From NCBI GenBank assembly GCA_963556255.1, contig OY744606.1:4672692-4736691 (forward strand): DNA of 64,000 nucleotides, in the 5' to 3' direction. Under the pieces are notes generated by a model, which did not search any database, was not told where the DNA came from, and saw only the letters and a list, made by a program, of their open reading frames with translations. The translations under genes were made by a program, and so were the position numbers. Within the stretch, counting starts at the first letter, position 1. Every line of letters starts with the position of its first letter. Source of the DNA: Allolobophora icterica. Lineage: Eukaryota; Annelida; Clitellata; Crassiclitellata; Lumbricidae. This document shows, piece after piece, positions 32,459 to 43,371 of the stretch.

Positions 32459-33245
32459 CTTACAGGCATGGTCTTTAAAGGCATGGTCCTTAGAGGCAAG
32501 ATCCTTAGATGCATGGTCCTTACAGGCATGGTCTTTAAAGGCATGGTCCTTAGAGGCAAGATCCTTAGATGCATGGTCCTTACAGGCATGGTCTTTAAAG
32601 GCATGGTCCTTAGAGGCAAGATCCTTAGATGCATGGTCCTTACAGGCATGGTCTTTAAAGGGATGGTCCTTAGAGGCAAGATCCTTAGATGCATGGTCCT
32701 TACAGGCATGGTCTTTAAAGGCATGGTCCTCAGAGGCAAGATCCTTAGATGCATGGTCCTTACAGGCATGGTCTTTAAAGGCATGGTCCTTAGAGGCAAG
32801 ATCCTTAGATGCATGGTCCTTACAGGCATGGTCTTTAAAGGCATGGTCCTCAGAGGCAAGATCCTTAGATGCATGGTCCTTACAGGCATGGTCTTTAAAG
32901 GCATGGTCCTTAGAGGCAAGATCCTTAGATGCATGGTCCTTACAGGCATGGTCTTTAAAGGCATGGTCCTCAGAGGCAAGATCCTTAGAGGCATGGTCCT
33001 TACAGGCATGGTCTTTAAAGGCATGGTCCTCAGAGGCAAGATCCTTAGAGGCATGGTCCTTATAGGCATGGTCCATAGAGTCTGGTCCTTATAGGCATGG
33101 TCCATAGAGGCATGGTCCTTAGAGGCATGGTCCTTAGACGCATATGTCCTTAGATGCATGGTCCTTAGAGGCATATGTCCTTAGATGCATGGTCCTTAGA
33201 GGCATATGTCCTTAGAGGCATGGTCCTTAGATGCATGGTCCTAAC
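32459..33245. repeat. 60-bp satellite, open in several frames
   Basis: Ten 60-bp units (32459-33060) with only a handful of substitutions, followed by shorter 15-30 bp derivatives. Each 60-mer is itself four diverged 15-bp units of the type AGGCATGGTCCTTAG. As 60 and 15 are multiples of three, frames stay open on both strands: minus DHASKD.. and LRTMPLK.. peptides, plus [11 protein letters not shown] treat it as a satellite; nothing shows that it is translated. Confidence 0.95.
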
Positions 33246-33616
33246 AGGCTTAGCCCTGGACCAATAGAATATATCTGGCCTAACACAACATGAAAACACG
33301 TGGTTCCTCCGCAATGTCCTAGTGTTACATTATAATCATTATTATCATTATAGCTTTTATGTCTTCAGCCCGAAGTACAAAGTCTGCTATCATTACACTT
33401 CTGACGAGCTACTTCTATAGAGGCCGGGAAACATGTATGCAATATATCCACGCATCTGAGGAGGTTCAGTAGAGACTGTTGAGTAGTTACACTTGTCAAC
33501 TGTTTTTACATCAACGTTATCATAGAGCACAAGGCAGCAAATTTGATGCTCGTTCCATCTATGATATTAGCCATATCCGATTCTTTCAAACAGAAGATGA
33601 CAACCAGGGTTCTGCC

Positions 33617-33617
<1 letters not shown>
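33246..33617. other. Unassigned sequence before the CAG repeat
   Basis: No gene recognised. TTTCAAACAG at about 33586-33595 looks like a plus-strand splice acceptor just before AAGATGACAACCAGG, so a small plus-strand exon over the CAG repeat is possible. Confidence 0.3.

Positions 33618-33680
<63 letters not shown>
33618..33680 (+). repeat. (CAG)19-CAA-CAG trinucleotide repeat
   Basis: Nineteen pure CAG, one CAA and one CAG. In one plus frame it gives poly-Gln (MTTRVLP, then Q runs, then EEHPDLWRYLRKG), in another poly-Ala. An acceptor-like site lies 22 bp upstream, but no donor or homologous protein confirms an exon. Confidence 0.9.
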
Positions 33681-33795
33681 GAAGAGCATCCCGACCTCTG
33701 GAGATATTTAAGGAAAGGAAATTATTAGAGGAAACATGATCCGACTAGACACCAAAAGCAAACTCTGTTTCATCCGACAACAACATTTCCTGTTT

Positions 33796-34170
33796 CCAGT
33801 TTATAGGACAGCATAGTGGTCAGCACGCTGGATCGTCAGACGAGACGTCAGGGATTCAAATGTCAGCCATGGCAGCAAGACGTTTTGAAACCTCTGATCC
33901 TTTCATCCCCCAATCCCCCAGCGAACTACGTTATTAAATGAGTACGCTGACATCACACTATTAAAGAACTCCATCAGTGCCTGTACTCAGGTAACGCCAG
34001 TCAAGAGACTGGAGAAAGGAGGAGGGCGACGCGAATCATCTTTGTTATGACACAATGTGGTTAAACAGAAAAACTCCCAAGTAAACTATAGGTGAGGAGA
34101 TGAGGTGGCGGTGGGGGGGAGAACTGGCCACCTACTCACACTCGTGAGTGGAGGGTTATAAGAAAACTGA
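33796..34170 (+). mobile_element. SINE-A variant with internal extra segment
   Basis: The tRNA-like head (CATAGTGGTCAGCACGCTGG, then GGGATTCAAATG) and the distal GAACTGGCCACC word match SINE-A. The middle carries GGAGGGCGACGCGAATCATC and TTTGTTATGACACAATG, also found at 450-500 but not in standard copies. Confidence 0.65.
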
Positions 34171-34763
34171 TGTCAATAACAAATCAAGTCCATGTCAAGG
34201 TAGATAGATGTTGCTTACTGCTATAGCTTCTGAATTACTCAATGTACACATCACAACTGGGTTTTAATGTCGTTGCAGTAACAGATTTACGCCGTGCCTT
34301 TTCACGAGAGACTACACTCGTTAGAGACACCCCTGACCTAATTACAGAAAGCCAGGATTAAACAACATTATTGTAAGCTGTAAATACGAGCAACATCTGC
34401 CTATCTCGACATAACCCAATAGAAAGAAGCCCTAAAAAGAGTGACACCGAAGACAAAAACCTGACAACAAAGAAAACTGCAACAATGCAAAACAAACAAA
34501 AAACAAAGAAAACTTTTAAAAAGTGAAATCGAGGACAAAACCCTGACAATAAAGAATACTGAAACAATGCAAAACAAAAAACATAAAGAAAACCCAAAGA
34601 AAGCAAAACCCAAACAAAAAACTGACAACCCGGTGAAACGAAACAACACAAAAAACAGAAACACCCAATTAACTAAACCCAGATAGGTAGAACCGATAAC
34701 AACCGCTGAAGAACAACACCAGAAACTGAGAAAAACCTCATCGGATTTAAAAAAATCTCTTAC
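34171..34763 (-). other. Rab3 intron sequence
   Basis: Downstream of the Rab3 donor on the minus strand. The Rab3 frame stays open for 120 further codons by chance, with Phe/Leu-rich, non-Rab sequence. It includes a duplicated block: the word AACAATGCAAAACAAA at about 34482 and 34562, with CCTGACAA.AAAGAA before each. No second Rab3 exon was found here. Confidence 0.6.
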
Positions 34764-35031
34764 CCAGATCTGAAGCTTGACCCGCTTGTCTTGCCGGAAA
34801 ACCGTCTTGACCTTAAAGTCGATTCCGACCGTACTGACAAAAGCGGACGTATACGAATTATCGGCGTAACGGAACAGGAACGACGTTTTGCCGACGCTGC
34901 TGTTTCCGATGATTAGGAGTTTGAACATGTAATCAAAGTTCTGATCCGCCGCATCCTTTGACACTTTACCATCATTCGCAGTGTTATTCGCATCGCCCTT
35001 CTGCCACGGTACATAGTTGACATTATCCATG
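34764..35031 (-). CDS. Rab3: Rab3 GTPase, first coding exon
   Basis: 89 codons from ATG (35030) to Trp89, ending at a GTAAGA donor and preceded by TTTGTTTGTAG one base before the ATG. The sequence has a variable N-terminus ([13 protein letters not shown]), then [20 protein letters not shown] with the P-loop GNSSVGKT (42-49), switch I/effector [18 protein letters not shown] and KRVKLQIW. Animal Rab3 proteins split at exactly this point before DTAGQE. Rab3 cycles GTP on synaptic and secretory vesicles and controls docking and regulated release. The N-terminal stretch is longer than I expect for vertebrate Rab3A. The remaining exons (switch II, G4, G5, prenylated tail) were not found in the window and presumably lie at lower coordinates beyond or hidden in long introns. 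Confidence 0.95.
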
Positions 35032-35276
35032 CTACAAACAAATATAACTGTAAATGAACATTTAGAGTGCTGCTTAAAGAGGAAAACAAATCAAGTGCTA
35101 GCCTATATGATGGGGACGCGGTGGTGTAGTGGCATGTTCAGCACCTCGATGATGATGATGATGATGTGAGAGACTCATCAGAGATGCTCTTGATCTAACG
35201 ATGGAAAACCAGGATCGAACAATATGGCTTTCAAGCCCTTGCAGAACACAGCTAAAGAAAGACCAAAGAGCTCACA

Positions 35277-35525
35277 TGTCATTTATTTAATTTATTTATT
35301 TATTCCGGATATTTCTATAGCGCCGCTCGAAGTCAACTACTACTAAGAGGTGCTCCCGACTACAGCATTTGATACTGTCCCGGAATTTTCACGCCGAAGC
35401 GCCACGAGCAATCGCGAGTGAACGACTTGCCCAAGGTCCGTATGCAACGGCTACAGTGGGATTCGAACCTGCAACCCTCCGGTCACAAGGTGCCGAACTT
35501 ACCACTGAGCCACCAAACCTCACAT
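35277..35525 (-). mobile_element. SINE-C (tRNA-derived), full length
   Basis: On the minus strand: TGGTGGCTCAGTGGTAAG (A box), GCAGGTTCGAATCCCAC (B box), a core GGGCAAGTCGTTCACTCGCG shared with SINE-B, a TATAGCGCCGCTCG-like tail domain, and an (AATA)n 3' end. It lies in the first Rab3 intron. Confidence 0.85.
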
Positions 35526-35837
35526 AAGATGCCAAGTAACCTATTCCAGAAAGTTGAACCAACCACAGCAAAGATTCTGTGCTGCACTGTGGATGTTCTG
35601 GCTGGGACACAACCAGGTCAACTTGTGCAGCAGAGTGAAGAAATCTACGGCCAAGAATAGATGATGGATATGTGGCTCATGTGCAATCAGTTGCAAGTGT
35701 AATCGCATGCGAGATGAAGAGCCAACATTCGGCCATTGTATGTTTGCAGACAAATATTCAACAATGGGCAGACCATAGTCTGCCTTGTGACACAGCTGTG
35801 TCGAAGATCAGTGCTTTGTTCCAAGTTGATGATTATT
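35526..35837. other. Rab3 intron, unassigned
   Basis: About 310 bp with short open frames on both strands but no recognised family. Confidence 0.35.
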
Positions 35838-36013
35838 GTCTGTGGCCAGTCCTCTATGCCAGCTGATCTTCCCACTGGCAGTGTACGGTCAGTGTACTCA
35901 TTATAGCTGTGTTGAATGGAATGCAGGTGGACCACAACTTTCTGCCCTGGTGGGGATTTGAATCCCGACCTCTCGGTTGACAGTCCAGCATGTGAACCAC
36001 TAGACTATTACGC
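35838..36013 (-). mobile_element. SINE-A copy, 3'-truncated
   Basis: The reverse copy keeps the tRNA-like head (minus: TAGTGGTTCACATGCTGGAC, GGGATTCAAATCCCC) and the body to GGCCAGTCCTC. The CTTCTT-tail end is missing. Confidence 0.85.
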
Positions 36014-36295
36014 ACTCTACTGGCGTGTTGTCAGCAAGTAAAAATCCAATGATTTAGTTGCGTGGAAAGGGTTCCAGCTGCCTGGATTTCACGCAATGCA
36101 ATACTTGTAGGAGAGATAACCAAGGAAAGATGACAACAAAGCAGGATAGAAAATGTAAACAAAGACATAAAATGCATTGGACCGATTGTGTTTGGACTTG
36201 ACAATGACCAAATGAATGGATGTAATTTCTTTGCACCAATTACTGCCAAATGATGGCGTGATGAACTGGTGGTGACTGTGGTATTGGTTGTTGTG

Positions 36296-36308
36296 GTGGT
36301 TGTGGTTG

Positions 36309-36357
<49 letters not shown>

Positions 36358-36385
36358 AATGATGACGACGACGATGATGATGATA
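36296..36385. repeat. (ATG)n microsatellite
   Basis: About 16 pure ATG/GAT units, then GACGACGAC and GATGATGAT, preceded by a GTGGTTGTG run. It lies inside the presumed first Rab3 intron. Confidence 0.95.
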
Positions 36386-37127
36386 CGAATTCATATAGCT
36401 AACACCATAAACAGCTGTCTGGGTCCTCAATGGCCCTCTATGAACCATAGTCCAGTGGTGGTCACTGGTCATCTATTTAAGAACCCCTTGTGGGCCCAAT
36501 CAACCTAGCTGTTTAGGGCAGGTCATTTTGAGCATGAGTGACACACTCATCTTTGGGGAACTAGAATCTTTGGGGAACCATCCCCTTCCCAGACTACACA
36601 GTGACCATCAAGTTCCCTTACAATCCATCTCGGCTCCCCATCAAAGCAGTTGTCGGCAAATTCCGCAAGCCACGCCTACAACGTCGATCAGTTGTTTTCA
36701 TTTACTTATTGACAGCGGCCATAAACTTACTGCACCGATTAAACCTTTTTCAATTGCGCTGCAAAGTATTAATCCTTACTAAAAAGATATTGCGCTATAA
36801 AATATGCCAAGTGGCTAAATTGGAATTCTCCTACACGCTACGGTCATGATTGGAACTTTACCTGTCAGTCTGTAGCCCCTAACTTTAAATTTGTTTTGCG
36901 GCAACAAGATAAGTATTCATCGACACAGATAATCTGTCTGCTGCAAAACTGCACGCTACAATGCAAAACTGACAGAAATTTTGTAACTTGAAAACTTTCG
37001 AGAAATTCGCAAACCTAGCTTGAACATTCTAGGGCGCTCGTGCGACATTTTACACGGTCGTAGGCATAAAACTATCCAGAACCCAACTCATGGCTTAGAA
37101 CAAGTCCTGAAATGACCGTATACTCAC
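36386..37127. other. Rab3 first intron, 5' part, unassigned
   Basis: About 740 bp with no repeat or gene recognised apart from short chance frames. Confidence 0.35.
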
Positions 37128-37305
37128 CCGAATTTCAATTAGATGCAGCCGATTGCCCGATATTAGTTCCAAAAATTACAATTAATAGGGATTTTGTTTA
37201 TATATTCCAGCCGCAAATTCCGCTTCACAGCACTCGCAGTCCTACGCCGTATGCGCTGACTACGAGACCGTCGCACGACGTCACGAAATAGGTCACCAAT
37301 CATAC
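37128..37305 (-). promoter_or_regulatory. Candidate Rab3 promoter and non-coding exon 1
   Basis: On the minus strand, in order: ATTGG (37300-37296, inverted CCAAT), TGACGTCG (37283-37276, CRE-like), TATATAAA (37204-37197), then a short transcribed region ending at TTCGG before GTGAGTA (donor at 37127). Spacings fit a core promoter plus a non-coding first exon starting near 37170. The 2.1-kb gap to the ATG exon fits a 5'-UTR intron. The region is also locally CpG-rich. The link to Rab3 is inference from strand and distance. Confidence 0.4.
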
Positions 37306-37770
37306 ACTGTTAAAGTAGGTCGTTAAAGTGACATCATTTATCGGAGAAGATTATTTTAAGGTAAAGAAACCACAGCACGTGATATGTTAGTATTACGGTA
37401 GTTTATTTAAGTGGTGCTGAACATTGTTTTCAGGCTATGTAATATTGATGCTCATTATTTTCTAACTCCAGCGATAATATCCGCTAATGAGCAGTTCCCC
37501 GTGATCCAGTAAAGCTTGCATGGAAGGGAGAAGTTAACACACTAGGCCTAGGTAGGAACACAGATACACAGAAAAATAGGCCTACACAGAAAGACTGTTA
37601 GTTGATTAAGATTATTGTTAGAAAGTATCGTTCGATCATCAATTAAAAGCTCTCGATCTGGCTCTCTGGAAACTGGATTCGAACCTCTTTTGGACTACTC
37701 TTTGGAACCCCCTCTGATTTGATTTGGCCTTCTGGAAACCGGACTCTGACCTCTTTTGGACTATATATGT

Positions 37771-37988
37771 TTTCGTAATCGTAATCGTAATCTCCAAACT
37801 TCTAAAGCGCTAGTTGAAGGCCAAGCGCAGGGCACAAACCTATTCACGAGCGCTGCGCTATGGAAAAACCTCTGATTTGATTTGGCCGGAAACACCCTCT
37901 GATTTGACGTAGCGCTCGTGAATAGGCTGGTGCCCTGCGCTTGGCCATCGAGTGGCGCTTTAGAAGTTTGAAGATTACGATTACGAAA
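37771..37988. repeat. Inverted pair of repeat family F
   Basis: 37771-37852 and 37911-37988 are inverted copies (TTTCGTAATCGTAATCT, CAAACTTCTAAAGCGC, CCAAGCGCAGGGCAC, CCTATTCACGAGCGC) with about 58 bp between. Arms differ at a few positions. Flanking words CCTCTGATTTGATTTGGCC repeat three times at 37710-37905. Confidence 0.9.
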
Positions 37989-38904
37989 TCCAGTTTCTGT
38001 GGCATCGGACAAATATATAATATATAGGCCTCTAGACCTATCCTGCAACGTTCGTTACATTCATGAACGGCCTTCCTTTTCCTCGAACTTTACAAGTTAT
38101 TTAAAACTCGCTAGCTCCATTTTTGAAGAAGGAAAAATTGCTCTGGCTTGACACAGTACCCAGAGCTATATAATTATTAGGTAGTTGTGCCAAATAGGGT
38201 GTATAATTTAATATCTGTGGTTGTGCTTTAGTATTTCAGAGGTTACGATTACCACAGTATAAATAATTATTTATACTGTGCGATTACGCAGAAGTGCGAT
38301 GATGTTGGCGCACTCTATTGACTCTCTGGGAAACCATTGATAGCTTCCTGCCATCTTGCGACTGTACGGTGTTAAGAACCTGTGTGCAAGGCGTCTTGGT
38401 GCGAAGAATCACGCGTATCAGTTTTCGTTTCCAATTTTCAAGCTGACTTGTTGTCAAGTTTCATGTCTGTGTGCACATTTACAGGATAATCGGTCGTGGT
38501 AAGATGCATTTTTGAGTGGTAACTTTTGCCTTTTTAAAATGGAGTTGGCGAGTTTAACACAACTTGTAAAGTTCGAGGGAGACGAAGCCGGTGATTAACG
38601 CAACGACTGTTTGTCAGATGTCCGATGATCGTATCATTTAAATGACACTTGGTTTTAATTGGTGATTAATTATGGCCTCGGTTGATTAGTGGAATTTTCT
38701 TTTTAATGTTGGAATTGCTGGTTAGGTTTGATAGTATTTTAAGCAGGCTGTTAAACAAGCGTGGTTCTGTACGATCGCTTTTGGGAAATAAATAGATGTA
38801 GGATAAGGCTACAAGAAATGTTTCCGACCAGTTCTTTTAAATTTGTGAACTATAGACAAATCCGCATTAAGAAATCACAAACCAATATTTCACTTTGTTT
38901 TAGC
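37989..38904. other. Unassigned, CpG-containing sequence
   Basis: About 900 bp with few repeats. A plus-strand donor-like TCGTG before GTAAGATG (about 38497) and a TATAAATA word inside the palindrome at 38253 would allow a plus-strand first exon divergent from Rab3, but no coding sequence supports it. Confidence 0.3.
38253..38280. repeat. 28-bp perfect palindrome
   Basis: The half-site CACAGTATAAATAA is followed exactly by its reverse complement. It contains TATAAATA on both strands. Confidence 0.95.
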
Positions 38905-38966
38905 ACAACATAACATAACATAGCATAACATAACATAGCATAACATAACATAACATAACATAACAA
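38905..38966. repeat. (CATAA)n microsatellite
   Basis: Twelve pentanucleotide units, some CATAG. Confidence 0.95.
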
Positions 38967-39254
38967 GGGTTTTAAGTGGTTCAGAAGATATTTCATCTGT
39001 GCTTTAATTAAAATGCAAATTAATTTAAGTCTGCCATATATATGCATTTAGAGCTTGTTTCACGGATTTTTGCCAAAACCCCCATATTAAAATGATTTCA
39101 AGTTGTTCAGAGAGATAAATGTTCTTTTCATAATCACTGTCTTTGTCTTTAGTTTAAATTGATTACATTTACATTTAGTTTACATGCCCCATTCATAAGC
39201 CACACACATTATTGCCTCACCAGTGGAGTTTGTAGTGCCTGTGAGTAGATCGGT

Positions 39255-39495
39255 TGTAATTGCAAACATCATAATTGTATACAGTGTAATTGTAAACATT
39301 GTAACTGCAAACATTGTAATTGTAAACGTGTAATTGTAAACATTGTAAATATAAACATGCAATTGTAAACATTGAAAATGTAAACATTGTATATGTAGCC
39401 AAATCCTCGAATGAAATTTAATTGTAAACACCCAAATCCTCAAATGAAATGTAATTGTAAACAATGTAATTGTAAACATTGTAATGCTGCAAAGT
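39255..39495. repeat. 12-bp AATTGTAAACAT repeat
   Basis: About 18 degenerate units of TGTAATTGTAAACAT, with a duplicated CCCAAATCCTC..AATGAAAT word (39401 and 39431). Confidence 0.9.
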
Positions 39496-40294
39496 AACAA
39501 GTTGAAGAATGCCAGCATTTTCACAAGTGAACAATAAAGTCAGAGACTAGGTCAGGTTAAAATCCAAGTTGGAAGCCTAGGCCAGTGAGGTTGATGACAA
39601 TTCTATGCCAAACTATGCGTGTAATTTCACTTTCATTCAAAGATATGTTGCCCAGATAACCCACTTTGTCTTTCAGGATAAGTGATAACATCAACACTTT
39701 GCGTAGAAATTTTACTGTAAGTGAATGGGTTGTTTACTTAATTTAAGTTTTGTGAATTTTGGAATGTGGTAACGTTGCCGGCTTGTGGCACTTGCCTGGG
39801 TTCAAGACAGACCTTCAGAGATCGAGAGCCGAGATTTTGTGGCTAATTACTGAAGCGCTTTCGATCTTTTCCGCGATTCTGCTCCATTTGCATAAATAAC
39901 TGATCGAGGTCCAAGAATCTGTGGTTGACTTCTGCATTCCATTCTGGATTCTTCTGCAGAGAGGACAGCAGTGCGCCTATAAAAGTGATCTCTCACGATG
40001 GCATGCACAGTGTTCGCTGAAACTCTTACAGAACTGCGTTGTCTGGCAATTGTGCTGCGCTGAAACCTCTTTCTGAGACGAGCACATTCGCTGGGCTCGT
40101 ATTGTGCCACTGGTGGTAAGTGGTGCCCAGTAAGACTTAACACCATTTCTACCAGTGTGGACAATGTTTTCGTGAGGTACACCGGATACTCATTAAAGTG
40201 CGCACGCTATAACACGAATCCTGATATGACGCATACGTTTGAGACAGAAATTATGAGTTTTGACTGCAATTTCACTCAAAGCAATCATTGATTG
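39496..40294. other. Unassigned sequence
   Basis: Includes a 111-codon minus-strand frame (39847-40182) with normal-looking composition but no family I recognise and no clear splice borders. I do not call it a gene. Confidence 0.35.
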
Positions 40295-40299
40295 TTGTT

Positions 40300-40365
40300 G
40301 TGGACATTTTGATTATGGCGCTATAGAAGTCATTAGATTAGATTAGATTAAGGATCTCAAATTAA
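40300..40365. repeat. Repeat end with (GATTA)n tail
   Basis: TTATGGCGCTATAGAAGTCA followed by TTAGATTAGATTAGATTA. The same arrangement occurs at about 14905-14940 and the GATTA tail alone at 63757-63787, so this looks like the 3' end of a SINE-like element. Confidence 0.55.
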
Positions 40366-40677
40366 ATTCCGATGTAGAAAATGACCTCAGTATCATGAGA
40401 CTCCTTTGAGACTGCGTTTTAATGAATTTCTGGTGTATTTAAAGGAAACTAATTATCTAGGTAAGTGCTTACATACATACAACGGATTTCACCTGCAAAT
40501 TGAAATTACCAGTTCAATTAAGTCCTTGCATTGATATGAAATTGGTGATTATAGTCAAATATAGTTGAATTGGTTGGAATTTGTAGAATGGTTTTGCCCA
40601 AGGTGGACTCAACTCAACTTGTTCTCAACGGGTTCGCTGTGCTGCTTTCAAGCTACTGTGTATGAGGTAAGCATTTG

Positions 40678-41335
40678 TTTATTCATTCATTCATTCATTC
40701 ATTCATTTCAGAGCATTCTTCATTCATTCAGAGTTTTTATTCACTCCATTCATTCAGACCATTCATGCAGACCCTGCATTCATTCAGACCATTAATTCAC
40801 TCATTCATTCAGACCATCCATTCATTCACTCATTCATTCATGCCATCCATTCATTCACTCATTCATTCATTCAGACCATCCATCCATTCATTCACTCATT
40901 CATTCATTCAGACCATCCATCCATTCATTCACTCACTCACTCATTCATTCATTCATTCATTCAGACCATTCATTCATTCAGACCATCCATTCATTCAGAC
41001 CATCCATCCATTCATTCATTCATTCATTCATTCAGACCATCCATCCATCCATTCATTCATTCATTCAGACCATCCATCCATTCATTCATTCATTCAGACC
41101 ATCCATTCACTCATTCATTCATTCATTCAGACCATCCATTCACTCATTCATTCATTCAGACCATCCATCCATCCATTCATTCACTCATTCATTCATTCAT
41201 TCATTCAGACCATCCATCCACTCATTCACTCATTCATTCATTCATTCATTCATTCAGACCATCCACTCATTCACTCATTCATTCATTCAGACCATCCATT
41301 CTCTCATTCATTCAGTCATTCATTCAGAGTATTTA
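40678..41335. repeat. (ATTC)n with 25-40 bp higher order
   Basis: Long ATTCATTC runs punctuated by about 16 copies of AGACCATCCATCCATTC. The 221-codon plus frame (IHSFIHS) is a repeat translation. It ends in TATTTATATAGTGCCTC, a motif also seen at 49670 and 46150 after other tails. Confidence 0.96.
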
Positions 41336-41640
41336 TATAGTGCCTCTCCCATTGTTAACTGGTCTTCAGTTGACGTGGCTCCTACACTGATCACCTCTGA
41401 TTAGTTTGCACTCTGTAAATGTTCAATTACAATTAAATTACAATTGCAGCTCAGTAGAGAATGTAGGCATTCTTAGTCACGTGTGCAATCGACTTAGACA
41501 TCGTCCTATCAGATCTGAATTATGAATTATGAATTATGATGGTCTCAGTTAAATTATGCAACTAAATTGAAGCACTGGAAGTCTATTTCAATGGAAGGTC
41601 CAGTCACTCCGGTGCCCGGAAAGGCACTGTTGATCGAGTA
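41336..41640. other. Unassigned sequence
   Basis: About 300 bp, no gene recognised. Confidence 0.3.
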
Positions 41641-42000
41641 GATGTATGTATATGTGTGTGTGTATATGTGTGTATGTAAGTGTATGTATGTATGTATGTA
41701 TGTATATGTTTTAGATGTATGTATGTATGTGTGTACGTATGTGTGTATGTTTATGTCAATGTTACTTTATTGCGTTTCTCAGTGAGCTTGTCAATAAACA
41801 CGAATATTATGTATGTGTGTATATGTATGTAGATATGTATATGTGTATGTGTGCATATATGCCTATGTAGATGCCTAAAGATGCATATGTGTATATGTGT
41901 ATGGGATTGTAATATGTATGTATTTATGTACGTGTGTATGTATGTGTATGTATTTATGTATGTGTGTATGCATGTGTATATATGTGTGTGTACGACTGTA
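41641..42000. repeat. TATG/TGTA microsatellite
   Basis: TGTATGTA and TGTGTATATG words with one 90-bp interruption (41740-41800). Confidence 0.93.
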
Positions 42001-42399
42001 CGTATCAAGGTATTGAGATAGCATTAGTTTTGTATCGTTGTTTTGTGGTGGCCAAGATAAACCTTTCCACAATTCAAGTGTAATATGCACAGAAGAAAGT
42101 ACATTGCTTTGCAATCTTGGCAGCTGCTAAAGTACGCACGGACTCTTACACTGATCTTTTGTCGATCAAAGATGCCATCGACTTTCAAAACGGAACTTGT
42201 GCATTGTTGACGTTCCAGAAATTTCTTAACTTAATGTTTCCTAATAAGAAGGGACGCTGAACATGAGTTCAAAATCTCAATAAAAGTCATATGATAGAGC
42301 AAAAGATAGGTCTATAGCTGTGATTTGAATGTCTCCAGAGGTGCATTCTTCAAATGGGGTCTGGATGACCAAATTGCTTGACACTTGCTGACGATGGTC
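42001..42399. other. Unassigned sequence
   Basis: About 400 bp with no gene or repeat recognised. Confidence 0.3.
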
Positions 42400-42690
42400 A
42401 TCGTTATTGTAATCTCCAAATGTCTAAGCGCTACTTAAGGCTAGTGCAGGGCACCAGCTTTTTCACAAGCGCTGCGTCCTATCAGAGGGGTTGTCCAGAG
42501 ATCGATGTCCAGTGAAGGTCAGATTCCGGTTGCCAGAGAGACCAGAGAGCGGAGACAGAGCAGCTGCCAAGGCTGGTTTCGTTAAGATGGAGAAAGCTTG
42601 AAAGGCGGAGGATCGGATGGATCAGCCTATCAGGGTAGGCATTCTTGAAGAGGTGGGACTTCAATTTGAAGTGGAAGGCCAGTGAAGTGA
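42400..42690. repeat. Repeat family F, long copy
   Basis: ATTGTAATCTCCAAATGTCT, GTGCAGGGCACCAGC and GCTGCGTCCTATCAGAGGGG match other F copies. The downstream part (GGAGACAGAGCAGCTGCCAA) resembles 3605-3640, so the full repeat may exceed 250 bp. Confidence 0.65.
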
Positions 42691-43092
42691 TAATCAACGA
42701 ACTTGATCGTGCCGAAGGATTCCGATTCAGTAGAGAATTTCTGACGAGTCAAAGGTCCTTGGAATCCGATTAGCATTCAACAGCCATTGATTGAGTCATT
42801 TGCATGGCTTCGAATCTGATTTTCGTGCGCGTCTGAAATTCTAGCCTCTGGTGGCGGCGTATGCTAATCGCCCCGTGCCTCGGAGGAGGACGGGGACTCT
42901 CCGAGCGCCGATCTGCATAGGCAGCGGAATGCCTCGTCGCGCCCTCTCTCGGCTGCCAGAAAGTCGTCGCCAACGAGACATTAAAATGCGGACCTGCGTG
43001 AGACTAATTCGTCGGTTTGAATGGAATCCTTCGGACGGTCAGGGTCGAGTTAGAGACCGTCTTTCTTTGGTGCCTGCGAAGTCAAGATGCTA
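42691..43092. other. CpG-rich unassigned segment
   Basis: About 400 bp with a GC-rich middle (42850-42970). Open frames on both strands are short and unrecognised. Confidence 0.3.
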
Positions 43093-43150
43093 ATGAATGA
43101 ATGAATGAATGAATGAATGAATGAATGAATGAATGAAGGAAGGAAGGAAT
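43093..43150. repeat. (AATG)n microsatellite
   Basis: Twelve AATG units then AAGG units. Confidence 0.95.
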
Positions 43151-43184
43151 GGGCGTCGCTCGATCAGAATGCAAGAGAAGAGGA

Positions 43185-43265
43185 GACGGAGGAGACGGAG
43201 GAGAGGAGGACGAGGACGAGGACGAGGAGAAGGAAGAGGAGAAGGAAGAGGAGAAGGAGGAACTG
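43185..43265. repeat. GGA/GAA purine tract
   Basis: GGAGACGGAGGAGA and GAGGACGAGGACGAGGAGAA words. Confidence 0.9.
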
Positions 43266-43334
43266 CCGGTGCAAAGTGCCAGTAGAATAGAAGTTTGGAC
43301 ATGTGATGAATGATTAGGAGAGCGTCAGATGGAG

Positions 43335-43336
43335 GG

Positions 43337-43371
<35 letters not shown>

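Noticed and set aside
32459..33060. CRISPR-like array
   Set aside because: Units are contiguous with no unique spacers, in eukaryotic DNA. It is a satellite. The same applies to the 29-bp array at 1-231.
31844..33076. 410-codon minus frame with DHASKD repeats as a structural protein gene
   Set aside because: The 60-bp unit keeps several frames open, the frame continues through a CAGA microsatellite, and no signal peptide or splice structure supports a gene. Kept only as a finding.
34401..34763. Extension of the Rab3 frame to a 209-residue protein
   Set aside because: Sequence after Trp89 loses all Rab similarity exactly at a GTAAGA donor; it is intron read-through.
39847..40182. 111-codon minus frame as a gene
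   Set aside because: No family resemblance, no splice borders or promoter that I can see, and length is within chance for this base composition.
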